DNA of 64,000 nt from Brevibacillus choshinensis (lineage in GTDB: Bacteria > Bacillota > Bacilli > Brevibacillales > Brevibacillaceae): contig NZ_LJJB01000010.1 of NCBI RefSeq assembly GCF_001420695.1, positions 1,303,114 through 1,367,113 of the forward strand. Reading direction: 5' to 3'. Below the pieces are notes generated by a model. That model was not told the origin of the DNA. It saw only the letters and a list, made by a program, of their open reading frames with translations, and did not search any database. Each line of letters begins with the position of its first letter. Positions within the stretch are counted from its first letter, which is position 1. The position numbers and the translations under genes were made by a program. Positions 34,657-42,867 of the stretch are shown piece after piece.

Positions 34657-35868
34657 TTATTTCGCCAGTGCGTCAGCATCTTTTTTCAGCGCTTCTGCTT
34701 TGTCTGTTTGCTCCCAAGGAACATTCAGGTCGTTACGGCCAAAGTGACCGTAAGCAGCAGTTTGCTTGTAAATCGGACGACGCAGGTCCAGTTGCTTAAT
34801 GATACCAGCAGGACGCAGGTCGAAATGTTTGCGAACCAGTTTCACGAGATCTTCTTCGGAAACGGTTCCTGTACCAAATGTATCTACTGCGATGGAAACA
34901 GGTTGTGCTACCCCAATTGCATAAGCCACTTGGACTTCGCATTTGTCAGCCAGACCTGCAGCCACGATGTTTTTCGCTACATAACGAGCTGCGTAAGCGC
35001 CGGAACGGTCCACTTTGGTTGGATCTTTCCCGGAGAACGCACCGCCGCCATGACGTGCATAACCGCCGTAGGTGTCTACGATGATTTTGCGGCCAGTCAA
35101 ACCAGCGTCCCCTTGTGGTCCGCCAATTACGAAACGGCCCGTTGGGTTGATGAAGTATTTGGTCTCTGCATCCAGCAATTCAGCTGGAACTACAGGTTTG
35201 ATTACGTGTTCAACCAGGTCTTTCTTGATTTGCTCCAAAGTTGTTTCAGGAGCATGTTGGGTGGAAATAACGATCGTGTCGATACGAACTGGTTTGTCAC
35301 CATCGTATTCAACGGTTACTTGTGTTTTACCATCCGGGCGCAGGTAGGACAGAGTGTCGTTTTTGCGCACTTCAGTCAGACGGCGAGCCAGTTGGTGTGC
35401 CATGCTGATTGGCAGTGGCATCAGTTCAGGTGTTTCGTTGCAAGCAAAGCCAAACATCAGACCTTGGTCACCAGCACCGATCGCTTCGATCTCAGCGTCG
35501 GTCATTTTGCCTTCGCGCGCTTCCAGAGCTTGGTCAACACCAAGAGCAATGTCAGCAGACTGTTCGCCGATTGCAGTGATTACACCGCAAGTATCAGCGT
35601 CAAAGCCAAACTTCGCACGATCATAGCCGATCTCACGAATCGTACCGCGAACGAGCTTTTGGATGTCTACGTAAGTGTTTGTGGTGATCTCACCAGCAAC
35701 CAGTACGAGACCAGTCGTTACGGACGTTTCGCAAGCGACACGCGCGTTTGGATCTTTGGACAAGATGGCATCAAGAATGGAATCGGAAATTTGGTCACAA
35801 ATTTTATCCGGATGTCCTTCGGTTACGGATTCAGATGTGAACAGACGACGACCTTTTTGCAAAGCCAT
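34657..35868 (-). CDS. metK: S-adenosylmethionine synthetase
   Basis: Makes SAM from methionine and ATP, 403 residues. [20 protein letters not shown] at the start, [20 protein letters not shown] and [20 protein letters not shown] are signature motifs. I chose the ATG at 35868 ([14 protein letters not shown]) because AAAGGAGGTAA lies upstream and the family starts here. Regulated by the SAM-I riboswitch upstream. SAM also feeds the methyltransferase and FliB in this window. Confidence 0.97.
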   Translation of the reverse strand: MALQKGRRLFTSESVTEGHPDKICDQISDSILDAILSKDPNARVACETSVTTGLVLVAGEITTNTYVDIQKLVRGTIREIGYDRAKFGFDADTCGVITAIGEQSADIALGVDQALEAREGKMTDAEIEAIGAGDQGLMFGFACNETPELMPLPISMAHQLARRLTEVRKNDTLSYLRPDGKTQVTVEYDGDKPVRIDTIVISTQHAPETTLEQIKKDLVEHVIKPVVPAELLDAETKYFINPTGRFVIGGPQGDAGLTGRKIIVDTYGGYARHGGGAFSGKDPTKVDRSGAYAARYVAKNIVAAGLADKCEVQVAYAIGVAQPVSIAVDTFGTGTVSEEDLVKLVRKHFDLRPAGIIKQLDLRRPIYKQTAAYGHFGRNDLNVPWEQTDKAEALKKDADALAK

Positions 35869-35941
35869 GAGAAAATTACCTCCTTTGACCTCATACAAAT
35901 AGTGTGGTAGCCGAGTCAGGATTTTATCGACGTAAACGCAA

Positions 35942-36104
35942 TAAAAAAACCTTTTCCAACAAGTGGGAGGAAAAGGTTTGAGCGCTTTATGCTTCCTTCA
36001 TCCTCTTATCGGCCAGAACAGATGTCCGTTCTGCTGGTTAGCACCGCTCTAGTCGGTTGCCGGGCTTCATAGGGCCAGTCCCTCCGCCTGCTCTGGATAA
36101 GAGT
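35942..36104 (-). promoter_or_regulatory. SAM-I (S-box) riboswitch of metK
   Basis: The aptamer runs on minus from CTCTTATC (36102-36095), which pairs with GATAAGAG (36010-36003) to close P1. Inside are the conserved AGAGCAGGCGGAGGGACTGG, CCCTATGAAGCCCGGCAACC and GGTGCTAACCAGC. The terminator AAACCTTTTCC / GGAAAAGGTTT (35979-35947) with a T run follows. High SAM should favour termination. Confidence 0.95.
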
Positions 36105-36156
36105 ATCCATTACGGAATATAGAATAATTGTTTTTCTCTATGGTGTCAATAGACTT

Positions 36157-36606
36157 TTAACGGAGCTCATATTTGCCGCGCACCATTACGTGAGAAACGC
36201 CATCGTAATTGGATGCCAGACGCAGTCCACGGTTGTCAGAGCGAGCAATCAGCAGCAGATGATTCGTGCCGACAACCGCTCCTCCTTTGAGGTCTACACC
36301 AGCGGTCAGGTCAGTCAGACCGTCGCCTTTGTTCCCTGCTACTGCTTGTACTTTTCCTGTACGAACGATAAACTCTGTTCCCTCGAAACCGTACAGGGTC
36401 TGTCCAGAATTTACCTCCACGACAGTCAGCGTGCTTCCTCCACCGCCTGCTGCCTGGATCTGCTGATCCACGTAGCTCTTCGTTACGACAGGATCGTCTA
36501 CCGACCCTGGCACGCCTCCTACGCCGTCTGCCATTGCCTGAGAGGCAAACAGTGCCGTTCCTCCGATTGCTGCTGCCAGCAAGCCTTTTGTGACTGGTTT
36601 CATCAT
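36157..36606 (-). CDS. Small secreted protein of unknown function
   Basis: A 149-residue exported protein with a Sec signal peptide (MMKPVTKGLLAAAIGGTALF, cleavage after SQAMA). The mature part has DDPVVTKSYVDQQIQAAGGG, VVEVNSGQTLYGFEGTEFIV and ends GVSHVMVRGKYEL. The DPVVTKSYVDQ start is one I associate with small surface proteins of Bacillota, without a known function. It lies 24 nt after an SLH subtilase and is probably co-transcribed with it. Confidence 0.82.
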   Translation of the reverse strand: MMKPVTKGLLAAAIGGTALFASQAMADGVGGVPGSVDDPVVTKSYVDQQIQAAGGGGSTLTVVEVNSGQTLYGFEGTEFIVRTGKVQAVAGNKGDGLTDLTAGVDLKGGAVVGTNHLLLIARSDNRGLRLASNYDGVSHVMVRGKYELR

Positions 36607-36630
36607 CGATTACCTCCCCGGATATCGCTT

Positions 36631-39195
36631 TTAAAATTTATAAGCTTTCGTAATCAGGACCACTACCTCTGCCCGTGTGGCGATTCCCTGCGGTTTGAAC
36701 GTCGCACCGTAACCGTTTAGCCAGTTTCTGGATGTGAGTGCTTCAATCGCTGGCGATGCCCAGTGACTAGTGGATACATCTCGATAGCTGGACGTGCTGC
36801 GCTTGTACAACAGCACATTATGCGCACGAGCGATCATCGAAGCCATCTCAGCACGAGTAATCGGCTGATCTGGTTTCATTTGCTTGTTCGGGTAGCCCTT
36901 CATAATGCCTACCTGGTAGGCGATTCCCATGTTGTTGTAAGCCCAGTGCTTCTTGGACAAATCGCGGAAGGTCGTTTTGCCTGTATAAGACGAGGCAACA
37001 GGCAACCCATCTGAACGCATCGCTTGAATGAGCATCGTCGCAAATTGCGCACGGGTCACAGCTTGGTTCGGCTTGAATGTAGCATCATCAAAGCCTTTGA
37101 CAATGCCTCGATTGCTCAGGCGAACGATCTCTGGACGTGCCCAGTGGCTGGAAATATCTCGATATCCGCCAACCAGAATTTGCTGGTTCACCGTCAAACG
37201 ATACGCATCGTATTTAAAGGGAACTCCACTATTTAGACGGATGTAATACTTACCAGGTTTCAGACGAAGTCCTAAAATTTCCTTCCCCTGATCGGACAGC
37301 TCTGCTACCTCATTGGTCGAAGCCAGAGCGTAGTTGAAGTTATTCTCATTGTACAAGGCAATTCTCACGCCGGATGAGACCGGAACAAAGGGAGCTCGAA
37401 TATAGACGTATGATTCCGTACTGACAGTAAATTGGAACCAGTCAGAATCGGTAGCGGTCGGTAATGTTCCTGTCATTACGGTACCGCCGGCTAGCTGTGA
37501 TGCCTGACGATAGGTATCATTAGGCTCATTTACATCTTTTTTCACCGGTGTAAAGCTCAAGTCCAACCGGTATTCCCCATTTACCGCATTTTGCTCATAT
37601 TCGCTGACGCGGAGAAAATACTTTCCTGGCGAGACTTCTTTCTGTGCCCGCTCTGTCGGATCATCGCGATCACCGTTGTCATACAGCGGATCCCACGTCG
37701 TGCTTTTTCCTTGTTCCTGTTTTCCGATTGCCAAAACAGGATCCATGCGCTTGTTATCAGGTGTCACACTCACATTCAGATGCCCATACTCACGGACGTA
37801 ATAGGAAAACCAGTCCTGGTCTCCTTCATCATGGAAGCTGCCGTTTACACTGATCTGATTGCCCACAAGCGGTCTGGCAGTGCCCATGGTATCGTTCGGT
37901 TCATTGCGGTCTGGGTTAATACTAAACTTGCTAGTCAGCACGTAGGAAAAGGCATTCACGCCCCCGTTACGCACCAGCCTGATATCCATTCGCCCAGCCT
38001 TTGCAGATACCGTAATCGTATCTCCATTCCCGATGTAATGGGTAACAGGTGTACGATTCTCCGAATAAAAAGTAGCAGCCATTGGAGAAGATACGGTGGA
38101 GTTCACAGACGCAGTTAGACTTACTCTTCCGTCGTACGGGACTTCCATTTTAAACCAATCATCCGTGTCGTTCGGTCCTAGATTCCCACGAATTTGCGAC
38201 TCGATAGGGAACGCTTTGGCACGCGACAACACGTTGTTTGGCTCCAGAAAATCATTGGACATCGGAGAAGTGACCGCTTTTTCCACATTAAGCAAGCCAT
38301 ATCCTGTCCGCTTGTCCCATCCGCTCTCACCCAGATTCGTCGCCGTCTGGTAGAGTAATTGCCGCACATCAATCGGCTTTAGCTTGGGGTATCTCGCCAT
38401 GATCAGAGCAGCTGCACCAGCGACCTGGGGAGCAGCTGCAGAAGTTCCGCTAAACGATCCGTATGTACCCCCTAGCTTCGTCGTATACACATTCAAGCCT
38501 GGCGCCATCAGATTCAGCTCTGGGCCTGAATTGGACTCATAGATTGGTTCGTTGTTGCTTTTCACTCCCCCAACCGCAATGACAGTCGGGTAGGCAGCCG
38601 GATAAGCCACCCGGTTTCCCTCGTTACCACTCGCCGCAACCAAGACAGCTCCATTTGCCTCTGCGCGATTAATGGCATTAGTCAGCGCTCTGGAGTAGGA
38701 CATACTGCTCACAGACATGAGAATGACCTTGGCACCTCTGTCCAAGGCAGTATTAATCCCTTGTGCTACGAGATCGAGATCTGCAACCGCTTTTTTGTCC
38801 AGAACCTTGATCGGTAATACTTTGGCATTCCAAAGAACCCCCGAGACCCCTATCCCGTTATTCCCCTTGGCAGCCAGTACACCAATGACTTCCGTTCCAT
38901 GTCCGTTGTCATCCTGTGCCGACCGCGCAGATGGGACCAGATTAATCCCGGGCAACAGGTTTCCTTTCAGATCTGGATGGTTGTAGTCAGCTCCTGTATC
39001 CAGTACGGCAATGGTCGTCGAGGTATTGCTGTTCACTGTTTTCCATGCCTTGTCTGCCCTGATCTGGTATATATGCTGCTGGTTGTCGATGTAGCGGTCA
39101 TTTGTCGCGTCTGCAGCCATCGTCGGCTGGACATCAGCGATCGTCATCGTGACGCCTACAGCAACTGCGAATACTGCTGGTATCCATTTCCTCAT
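36631..39195 (-). CDS. SLH-anchored subtilisin-like serine protease
   Basis: An 854-residue cell-wall-bound S8 protease. A signal peptide ends near PTMAADA. The catalytic domain has Asp in IAVLDTGADYNHPD, His in DDNGHGTEVIG, the oxyanion Asn in AASGNEGN and Ser in GTSAAAPQVAG. Three PPC-type beta domains follow, each opening with EPN(D/N)(T/V), at about 310, 430 and 555. Three SLH domains close the protein (about 665-854: DISSHWARPEIVRLSNRGIV, DLSKKHWAY, DVSTSHWASPAIEAL), each with an ITRAE/VTRAQ/ATRAE-type motif that binds pyruvylated wall polymer. There is no clear propeptide. Confidence 0.93.
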   Translation of the reverse strand: MRKWIPAVFAVAVGVTMTIADVQPTMAADATNDRYIDNQQHIYQIRADKAWKTVNSNTSTTIAVLDTGADYNHPDLKGNLLPGINLVPSARSAQDDNGHGTEVIGVLAAKGNNGIGVSGVLWNAKVLPIKVLDKKAVADLDLVAQGINTALDRGAKVILMSVSSMSYSRALTNAINRAEANGAVLVAASGNEGNRVAYPAAYPTVIAVGGVKSNNEPIYESNSGPELNLMAPGLNVYTTKLGGTYGSFSGTSAAAPQVAGAAALIMARYPKLKPIDVRQLLYQTATNLGESGWDKRTGYGLLNVEKAVTSPMSNDFLEPNNVLSRAKAFPIESQIRGNLGPNDTDDWFKMEVPYDGRVSLTASVNSTVSSPMAATFYSENRTPVTHYIGNGDTITVSAKAGRMDIRLVRNGGVNAFSYVLTSKFSINPDRNEPNDTMGTARPLVGNQISVNGSFHDEGDQDWFSYYVREYGHLNVSVTPDNKRMDPVLAIGKQEQGKSTTWDPLYDNGDRDDPTERAQKEVSPGKYFLRVSEYEQNAVNGEYRLDLSFTPVKKDVNEPNDTYRQASQLAGGTVMTGTLPTATDSDWFQFTVSTESYVYIRAPFVPVSSGVRIALYNENNFNYALASTNEVAELSDQGKEILGLRLKPGKYYIRLNSGVPFKYDAYRLTVNQQILVGGYRDISSHWARPEIVRLSNRGIVKGFDDATFKPNQAVTRAQFATMLIQAMRSDGLPVASSYTGKTTFRDLSKKHWAYNNMGIAYQVGIMKGYPNKQMKPDQPITRAEMASMIARAHNVLLYKRSTSSYRDVSTSHWASPAIEALTSRNWLNGYGATFKPQGIATRAEVVVLITKAYKF

Positions 39196-39340
39196 GAAAA
39201 ACAGTCCTTCCTTCTCTCCCCTGCCTGTATTGTGCAGTCTAAAAGGAATTCAGGTGATTGACTTCTTTTCTTAGCATAGCGGAACAAAAGGGGGACTTGC
39301 AAGCTCGAATATCCAATATTTGGAATGTTCGAACGGTAGA

Positions 39341-39373
39341 AAGACCCTTTTCACCGTGGGCAAAAAGGGTCTC
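39341..39373 (-). terminator. Terminator of the SLAP gene cluster
   Basis: AGACCCTTTT (39342-39351) pairs with AAAAGGGTCT (39363-39372), with T-rich flank on minus, directly after the last SLAP gene. Confidence 0.8.
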
Positions 39374-39377
39374 TTCA

Positions 39378-40370
39378 TTATTGCAACAAACCTTTGTTGT
39401 TCTCCACTGCATTATTGGCAGAAGGTTGTTTTTTACTTTGTTTTGCTTTTGGAATGACAGCTGAGAGCTTCGTCAAATCCACATCATCCTGTTTAATGGA
39501 TGTAGCAGGGATGTCAAACGCCCACACTCGGTTGCTTTTTGCCTCAACCTTCATGTTTTGCATCGTGTATTGTACACGAGCTACGTTGTTCCCTAGTTCG
39601 TCATTTACGATGATCGGTACTTCCGTGAATTCCAAGCGCTTTTCCAGACCGTTGCGGAATGCCACAACCACTCTGATTCCATTTTCTTCACCTGGCATGA
39701 TATCCAGTACTTGCAGATCAACCTGACCGGATTCAACAGGCGTCGGCTGATTAGCTTGTTTCAGATATTTCTCTGTTTCCTCTTGAGAGAGTCCTTGGCT
39801 CATTTCTTGCCCGCCTTCCTCTTTTGGAGATGCTGGCTTTTGATAAGTAAGTGTCAATGGCACTTCTTGTTCTGGCAGTTTGCTAAACTCATTCCAGCGA
39901 AACATGAATTCGAAAGGACGGCTGCACAGATCTCCGATTGGACCCGACGGAATCAAGTCAAAGGTCTTCTTCGCCACGACTTCACCCTCGGCTGTCATCA
40001 GGGTCAGTGGAAGCTTCTGCAGCAACACACTTCGATCCGTAGCATTTCGAATATAAGTGAGAACCACATATCCCTCATCTGTTACCTGTGTAAAGAAAGG
40101 AACGATCCCAATCTCATCACGCACAACTGGAGGCAGTTCGTCGTGAATGTATTGCAAGAGCTCTGTTTCCGCTTCTTCTAATTTGTTATCCCATGGACCG
40201 TTCATCATAAGATCCAGTTCTTTGGAAGCGATACGTGTAGAAGACTGCTCAGGATTATCAATCCCCGAAACACCCAAATAAAATTCCTTGTGCAAATGCT
40301 CGTGAATATCCTCACGCACTTGCTCCAGGCTTTCTTTCGATCCAAACCAATTTTCCAATAACCAACTCAT
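39378..40370 (-). CDS. SLAP-domain S-layer assembly protein, third copy
   Basis: A 330-residue cytosolic protein of the accessory Sec S-layer assembly (SlaP/SLAP) family, which in Bacillus anthracis works with SecA2 to export S-layer proteins. It starts MSWLLENWFGSKESLEQVRE. The first SLAP module has LMTAEGEVVAKKTFDLIPSG and RPFEFMFRWNEF; the second has LQVLDIMPGEENGIRVVVAF and SNRVWAFDIPATSIKQDD. No signal peptide is present. Last of three tandem paralogues; it is the most divergent and carries a longer C-terminus. Confidence 0.82.
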   Translation of the reverse strand: MSWLLENWFGSKESLEQVREDIHEHLHKEFYLGVSGIDNPEQSSTRIASKELDLMMNGPWDNKLEEAETELLQYIHDELPPVVRDEIGIVPFFTQVTDEGYVVLTYIRNATDRSVLLQKLPLTLMTAEGEVVAKKTFDLIPSGPIGDLCSRPFEFMFRWNEFSKLPEQEVPLTLTYQKPASPKEEGGQEMSQGLSQEETEKYLKQANQPTPVESGQVDLQVLDIMPGEENGIRVVVAFRNGLEKRLEFTEVPIIVNDELGNNVARVQYTMQNMKVEAKSNRVWAFDIPATSIKQDDVDLTKLSAVIPKAKQSKKQPSANNAVENNKGLLQ

Positions 40371-40416
40371 ATGTCAACCTCCTCAGCCCTACGACAGAAG
40401 TTTCTCATTTACCGTG

Positions 40417-41361
40417 CTACTCTACATTCAGCACCCATCTGCGCAGGTTAGCATTTGGTTTTTTTACAACGTTCGGTGGGAATACAATGATCCATGGGCG
40501 GCTGTGACCAGGTTTGACGCGGACTGTACTCGCATCCACAGAACCTTTTGCCACCACATCTCCGTCTTGATCCGTAATGGTAATTTTGATTTTCTCTGGG
40601 TTGTACATGTTCCTCATGCCGTTGCGGAACAGCATGCCCGCTACGAGTCTACCGTCATTTGCCATAGCAATATCAAATCCGGTCACTTGTACAGTGTCTG
40701 CCGGAATTGGCGGCAACGAATGAGACAGTGATTCCAGACGATCTTTTTGCCGTTCTGTCATGCGCTTTTCCATCTCTGGATCCAGCTCCAAAAGATCCGG
40801 CCATACATGTGTACTCTTACCAGCCTTCATGACCACTTTCCAGCGTTTGAAAGTGAAATTGTCATGCAGGAAGGACTCTTCCGGGAACAACATCTCCCAT
40901 GGACGGCTAGTATGTGGCGGGATCGCTCCCATCTCAGACAAATCCACTTTCATCCGTGCAAAAGGCTTATCGTCCAAAAAAATAGCCATGCGTAAATTTT
41001 TAAAGCGCACCGGATGATCCAGTGAATTGCGGAAGAACATCGTCACCGTCAGTCCGCTCGGTCCAGGAATCATGCTAAATCCGGTCACACTAATACTCCC
41101 TCGAGCCATATCAGGCAACTCAGCCTGCAGGAAGCGCAGTGTGTACTTTTTCTCAGCATCAAGCTCTTGCTCCCACATCGGGTGCAAGGACAGCTCTGTA
41201 TGAACGGTGTTACCTACCGCAGGTTTTGCGGTACTCGCACCCTTTTCTACATCGGCTTCAATATCACTCAGTTCACTGAAGTCGATCGTCGCTTCTTCCT
41301 GGAGCTCCTTTTTCAGCTCGCCTTGATCTTTTCCAAACCAGTTCTTAAAGAATGAAAACAT
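40417..41361 (-). CDS. SLAP-domain S-layer assembly protein, second copy
   Basis: A 314-residue paralogue starting MFSFFKNWFGKDQGELKKEL. Both SLAP modules are clear: LSLHPMWEQELDAEKKYTLR with MGAIPPHTSRPWEMLFPEES, then VTGFDIAMANDGRLVAGMLF with VKPGHSRPWIIVFPPNVV. Each copy repeats the pattern of a short amphipathic N-terminus, a beta-rich module, a linker and a second module. It is cytosolic by sequence. Middle gene of the cluster. Confidence 0.85.
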   Translation of the reverse strand: MFSFFKNWFGKDQGELKKELQEEATIDFSELSDIEADVEKGASTAKPAVGNTVHTELSLHPMWEQELDAEKKYTLRFLQAELPDMARGSISVTGFSMIPGPSGLTVTMFFRNSLDHPVRFKNLRMAIFLDDKPFARMKVDLSEMGAIPPHTSRPWEMLFPEESFLHDNFTFKRWKVVMKAGKSTHVWPDLLELDPEMEKRMTERQKDRLESLSHSLPPIPADTVQVTGFDIAMANDGRLVAGMLFRNGMRNMYNPEKIKITITDQDGDVVAKGSVDASTVRVKPGHSRPWIIVFPPNVVKKPNANLRRWVLNVE

Positions 41362-41458
41362 GTGTTACCTCCTCAAACGTCCGGACGCGAACGATGCTAC
41401 ATTACTATCATAACCTTTTCGATAAACCCGATCAAATCTCCTTGCCTGCCCTTGCGGC

Positions 41459-42394
41459 TTAGCCCTGTGGCACGCCAACCTTCCATCGAGAAAAATCAGG
41501 CTCTTGCTTGTGAATACTCTCCGGTGGAAAGATAAATAGCCAAGGCTTGCTCGTATTTGCGTTTACGGTCAGGCTTTCCAGTTCAAACAAACCTTCTGCC
41601 ACTTTTTCACCCGTCGCATCATAAAGCTCTAGCGGCAGCTTTTCAAAAGAGAGAGACTGGGCAGAACCGTTTCGAATCAACAGCATAGCGTTCAGTGCCC
41701 CTGTATCGTCACGACGAATCTGCACACTCTGAATGTTCACTTCTCCTTCTTTAATAGAAGGGAGTCCTTTAGCCAGCTCGATCAGTGAATTTTTCTGCTC
41801 ATCCGACAACGCTTTGATCCAGGACTCTTCCAGCTCTAGTTGCTGAGGCAAGACCATTTTCTTTTGCGCCATTTCAAAGGCGATTTTCCAATTCACCAAC
41901 AGGACATCCACTTGTAAAAAGTGCTCCCGTTTAAATACAAACGACCACGGTCTTGCAGAACGCGGCGGAATCTCACCTATTTCAGCCAAATCAAAGAGTT
42001 GGCGGGTAAACAATTGCTGATCCCCAAACAATACCACGAGTGTCGTCTCACCCAAATTTACGGGACGATCTGAGCTATTGCGGACAAATGCCGTCACTTC
42101 AATCCCAGCATCATGCGGAACAAGCGATGTACCAGCGAGGGAAATATTGCCCTCTGCTAATGGTTCCAGTTCCTGTGCCATGAAGGATAGCGCGTATCTC
42201 TCCTGTGTGCTGAGCTTTGATTCCCAAGATTCATGCAGAGAAAGTGCTGTCACGACTCCAGAGGACGTGTTCTGCGTTTGTGGTTGATCCTGCTGTTCGG
42301 TAGCAGCGGGCAGAATGGATTCTTCCTGCACTTGCTGTCTGACCTCTTCAGGTGTGGGAGTATTCCCCAATAAGTTTTTCAAGAAGGATAGCAT
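41459..42394 (-). CDS. SLAP-domain S-layer assembly protein, first copy
   Basis: A 311-residue paralogue starting MLSFLKNLLGNTPTPEEVRQ. The modules read LSLHESWESKLSTQERYALS with IGEIPPRSARPWSFVFKREH and VNIQSVQIRRDDTGALNAML with ANTSKPWLFIFPPESI. It heads the cluster, below two tandem sigma-A-type promoters. Three copies in a row suggest a hetero-oligomer or different client proteins. secA2 and csaB are not visible in this window. Confidence 0.85.
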   Translation of the reverse strand: MLSFLKNLLGNTPTPEEVRQQVQEESILPAATEQQDQPQTQNTSSGVVTALSLHESWESKLSTQERYALSFMAQELEPLAEGNISLAGTSLVPHDAGIEVTAFVRNSSDRPVNLGETTLVVLFGDQQLFTRQLFDLAEIGEIPPRSARPWSFVFKREHFLQVDVLLVNWKIAFEMAQKKMVLPQQLELEESWIKALSDEQKNSLIELAKGLPSIKEGEVNIQSVQIRRDDTGALNAMLLIRNGSAQSLSFEKLPLELYDATGEKVAEGLFELESLTVNANTSKPWLFIFPPESIHKQEPDFSRWKVGVPQG

Positions 42395-42446
42395 AACGTC
42401 TCTCCCAACTTTTCTCTACATCTATATAGAGTTCTGTTCGTCATTC

Positions 42447-42474
42447 ACTATAGCACAGTGACACCCGTTTGCAA
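42447..42474 (-). promoter_or_regulatory. Proximal sigma-A-type promoter of the SLAP cluster
   Basis: On minus TTGCAA (42474-42469), 16-nt spacer, TATAGT (42452-42447), about 53 nt before the first SLAP gene. Confidence 0.5.
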
Positions 42475-42486
42475 CCTCGAAAACTT

Positions 42487-42510
42487 GGGATAATCCCGCG
42501 GTTATCCCCG
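42487..42510. repeat. Palindrome between the tandem SLAP promoters
   Basis: GGGATAA pairs with TTATCCC around CCGCGG-type sequence (plus strand GGGATAATCCCGCGGTTATC from 42487). It lies between the two promoters and could be an operator or a transcript hairpin. Confidence 0.4.
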
Positions 42511-42571
42511 CTAATCCGCATGGTACTGGTGCCCCTTCGCTATCGCCTCTGACCGATGGGTAATATTTGTT

Positions 42572-42600
42572 AGGATACCTGTAAGCATAGGCGATGTCAA
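42572..42600 (-). promoter_or_regulatory. Distal sigma-A promoter of the SLAP cluster
   Basis: On minus TTGACA (42600-42595), 17-nt spacer, TATCCT (42577-42572). It gives a leader of about 170 nt that includes the palindrome and the proximal promoter. The 42395-42867 gap otherwise holds only hairpins at 42761-42783 and 42826-42857. Confidence 0.55.
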
Positions 42601-42825
42601 GGAATGGCAAAGCTCCCTCCTTTATATAGAAGCATTTCCGCTTCATTAACGGAGACAAGTAAGATTAAATATGAATTATTTACCATATACAGATAAGGTT
42701 TACATAAATGCTCTCTATTGCTAAAATAATGGTGTTGAATGAATTTCTTGGGGATCTACTTGCCAGCTGACCTCCTCAGCTGGCCACCTTTTTTACAAAA
42801 TAGTACCCAGCCGGATCAATCGCCA

Positions 42826-42857
42826 AACGCCAGACATGCTTGCTGCTGTCTGGCGTT
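42826..42857. terminator. Terminator hairpin after the second subtilase
   Basis: AACGCCAGACA (42826-42836) pairs perfectly with TGTCTGGCGTT (42847-42857). The T run is better on plus than on minus, but the only gene it can serve is the minus-strand subtilase ending at 42868. Confidence 0.65.
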
Positions 42858-42867
42858 TTTCTTGTTT

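Noticed and set aside
34591-35910. Open frame of 439 codons on plus opposite metK
   Set aside because: It is a mirror frame of a highly conserved, codon-biased gene. It reads no known family, and it also runs through the metK terminator.
42422-42658. 78-codon frame on minus upstream of the first SLAP gene
   Set aside because: It overlaps both promoters and the palindrome, and no similarity is visible. It is taken as leader DNA.
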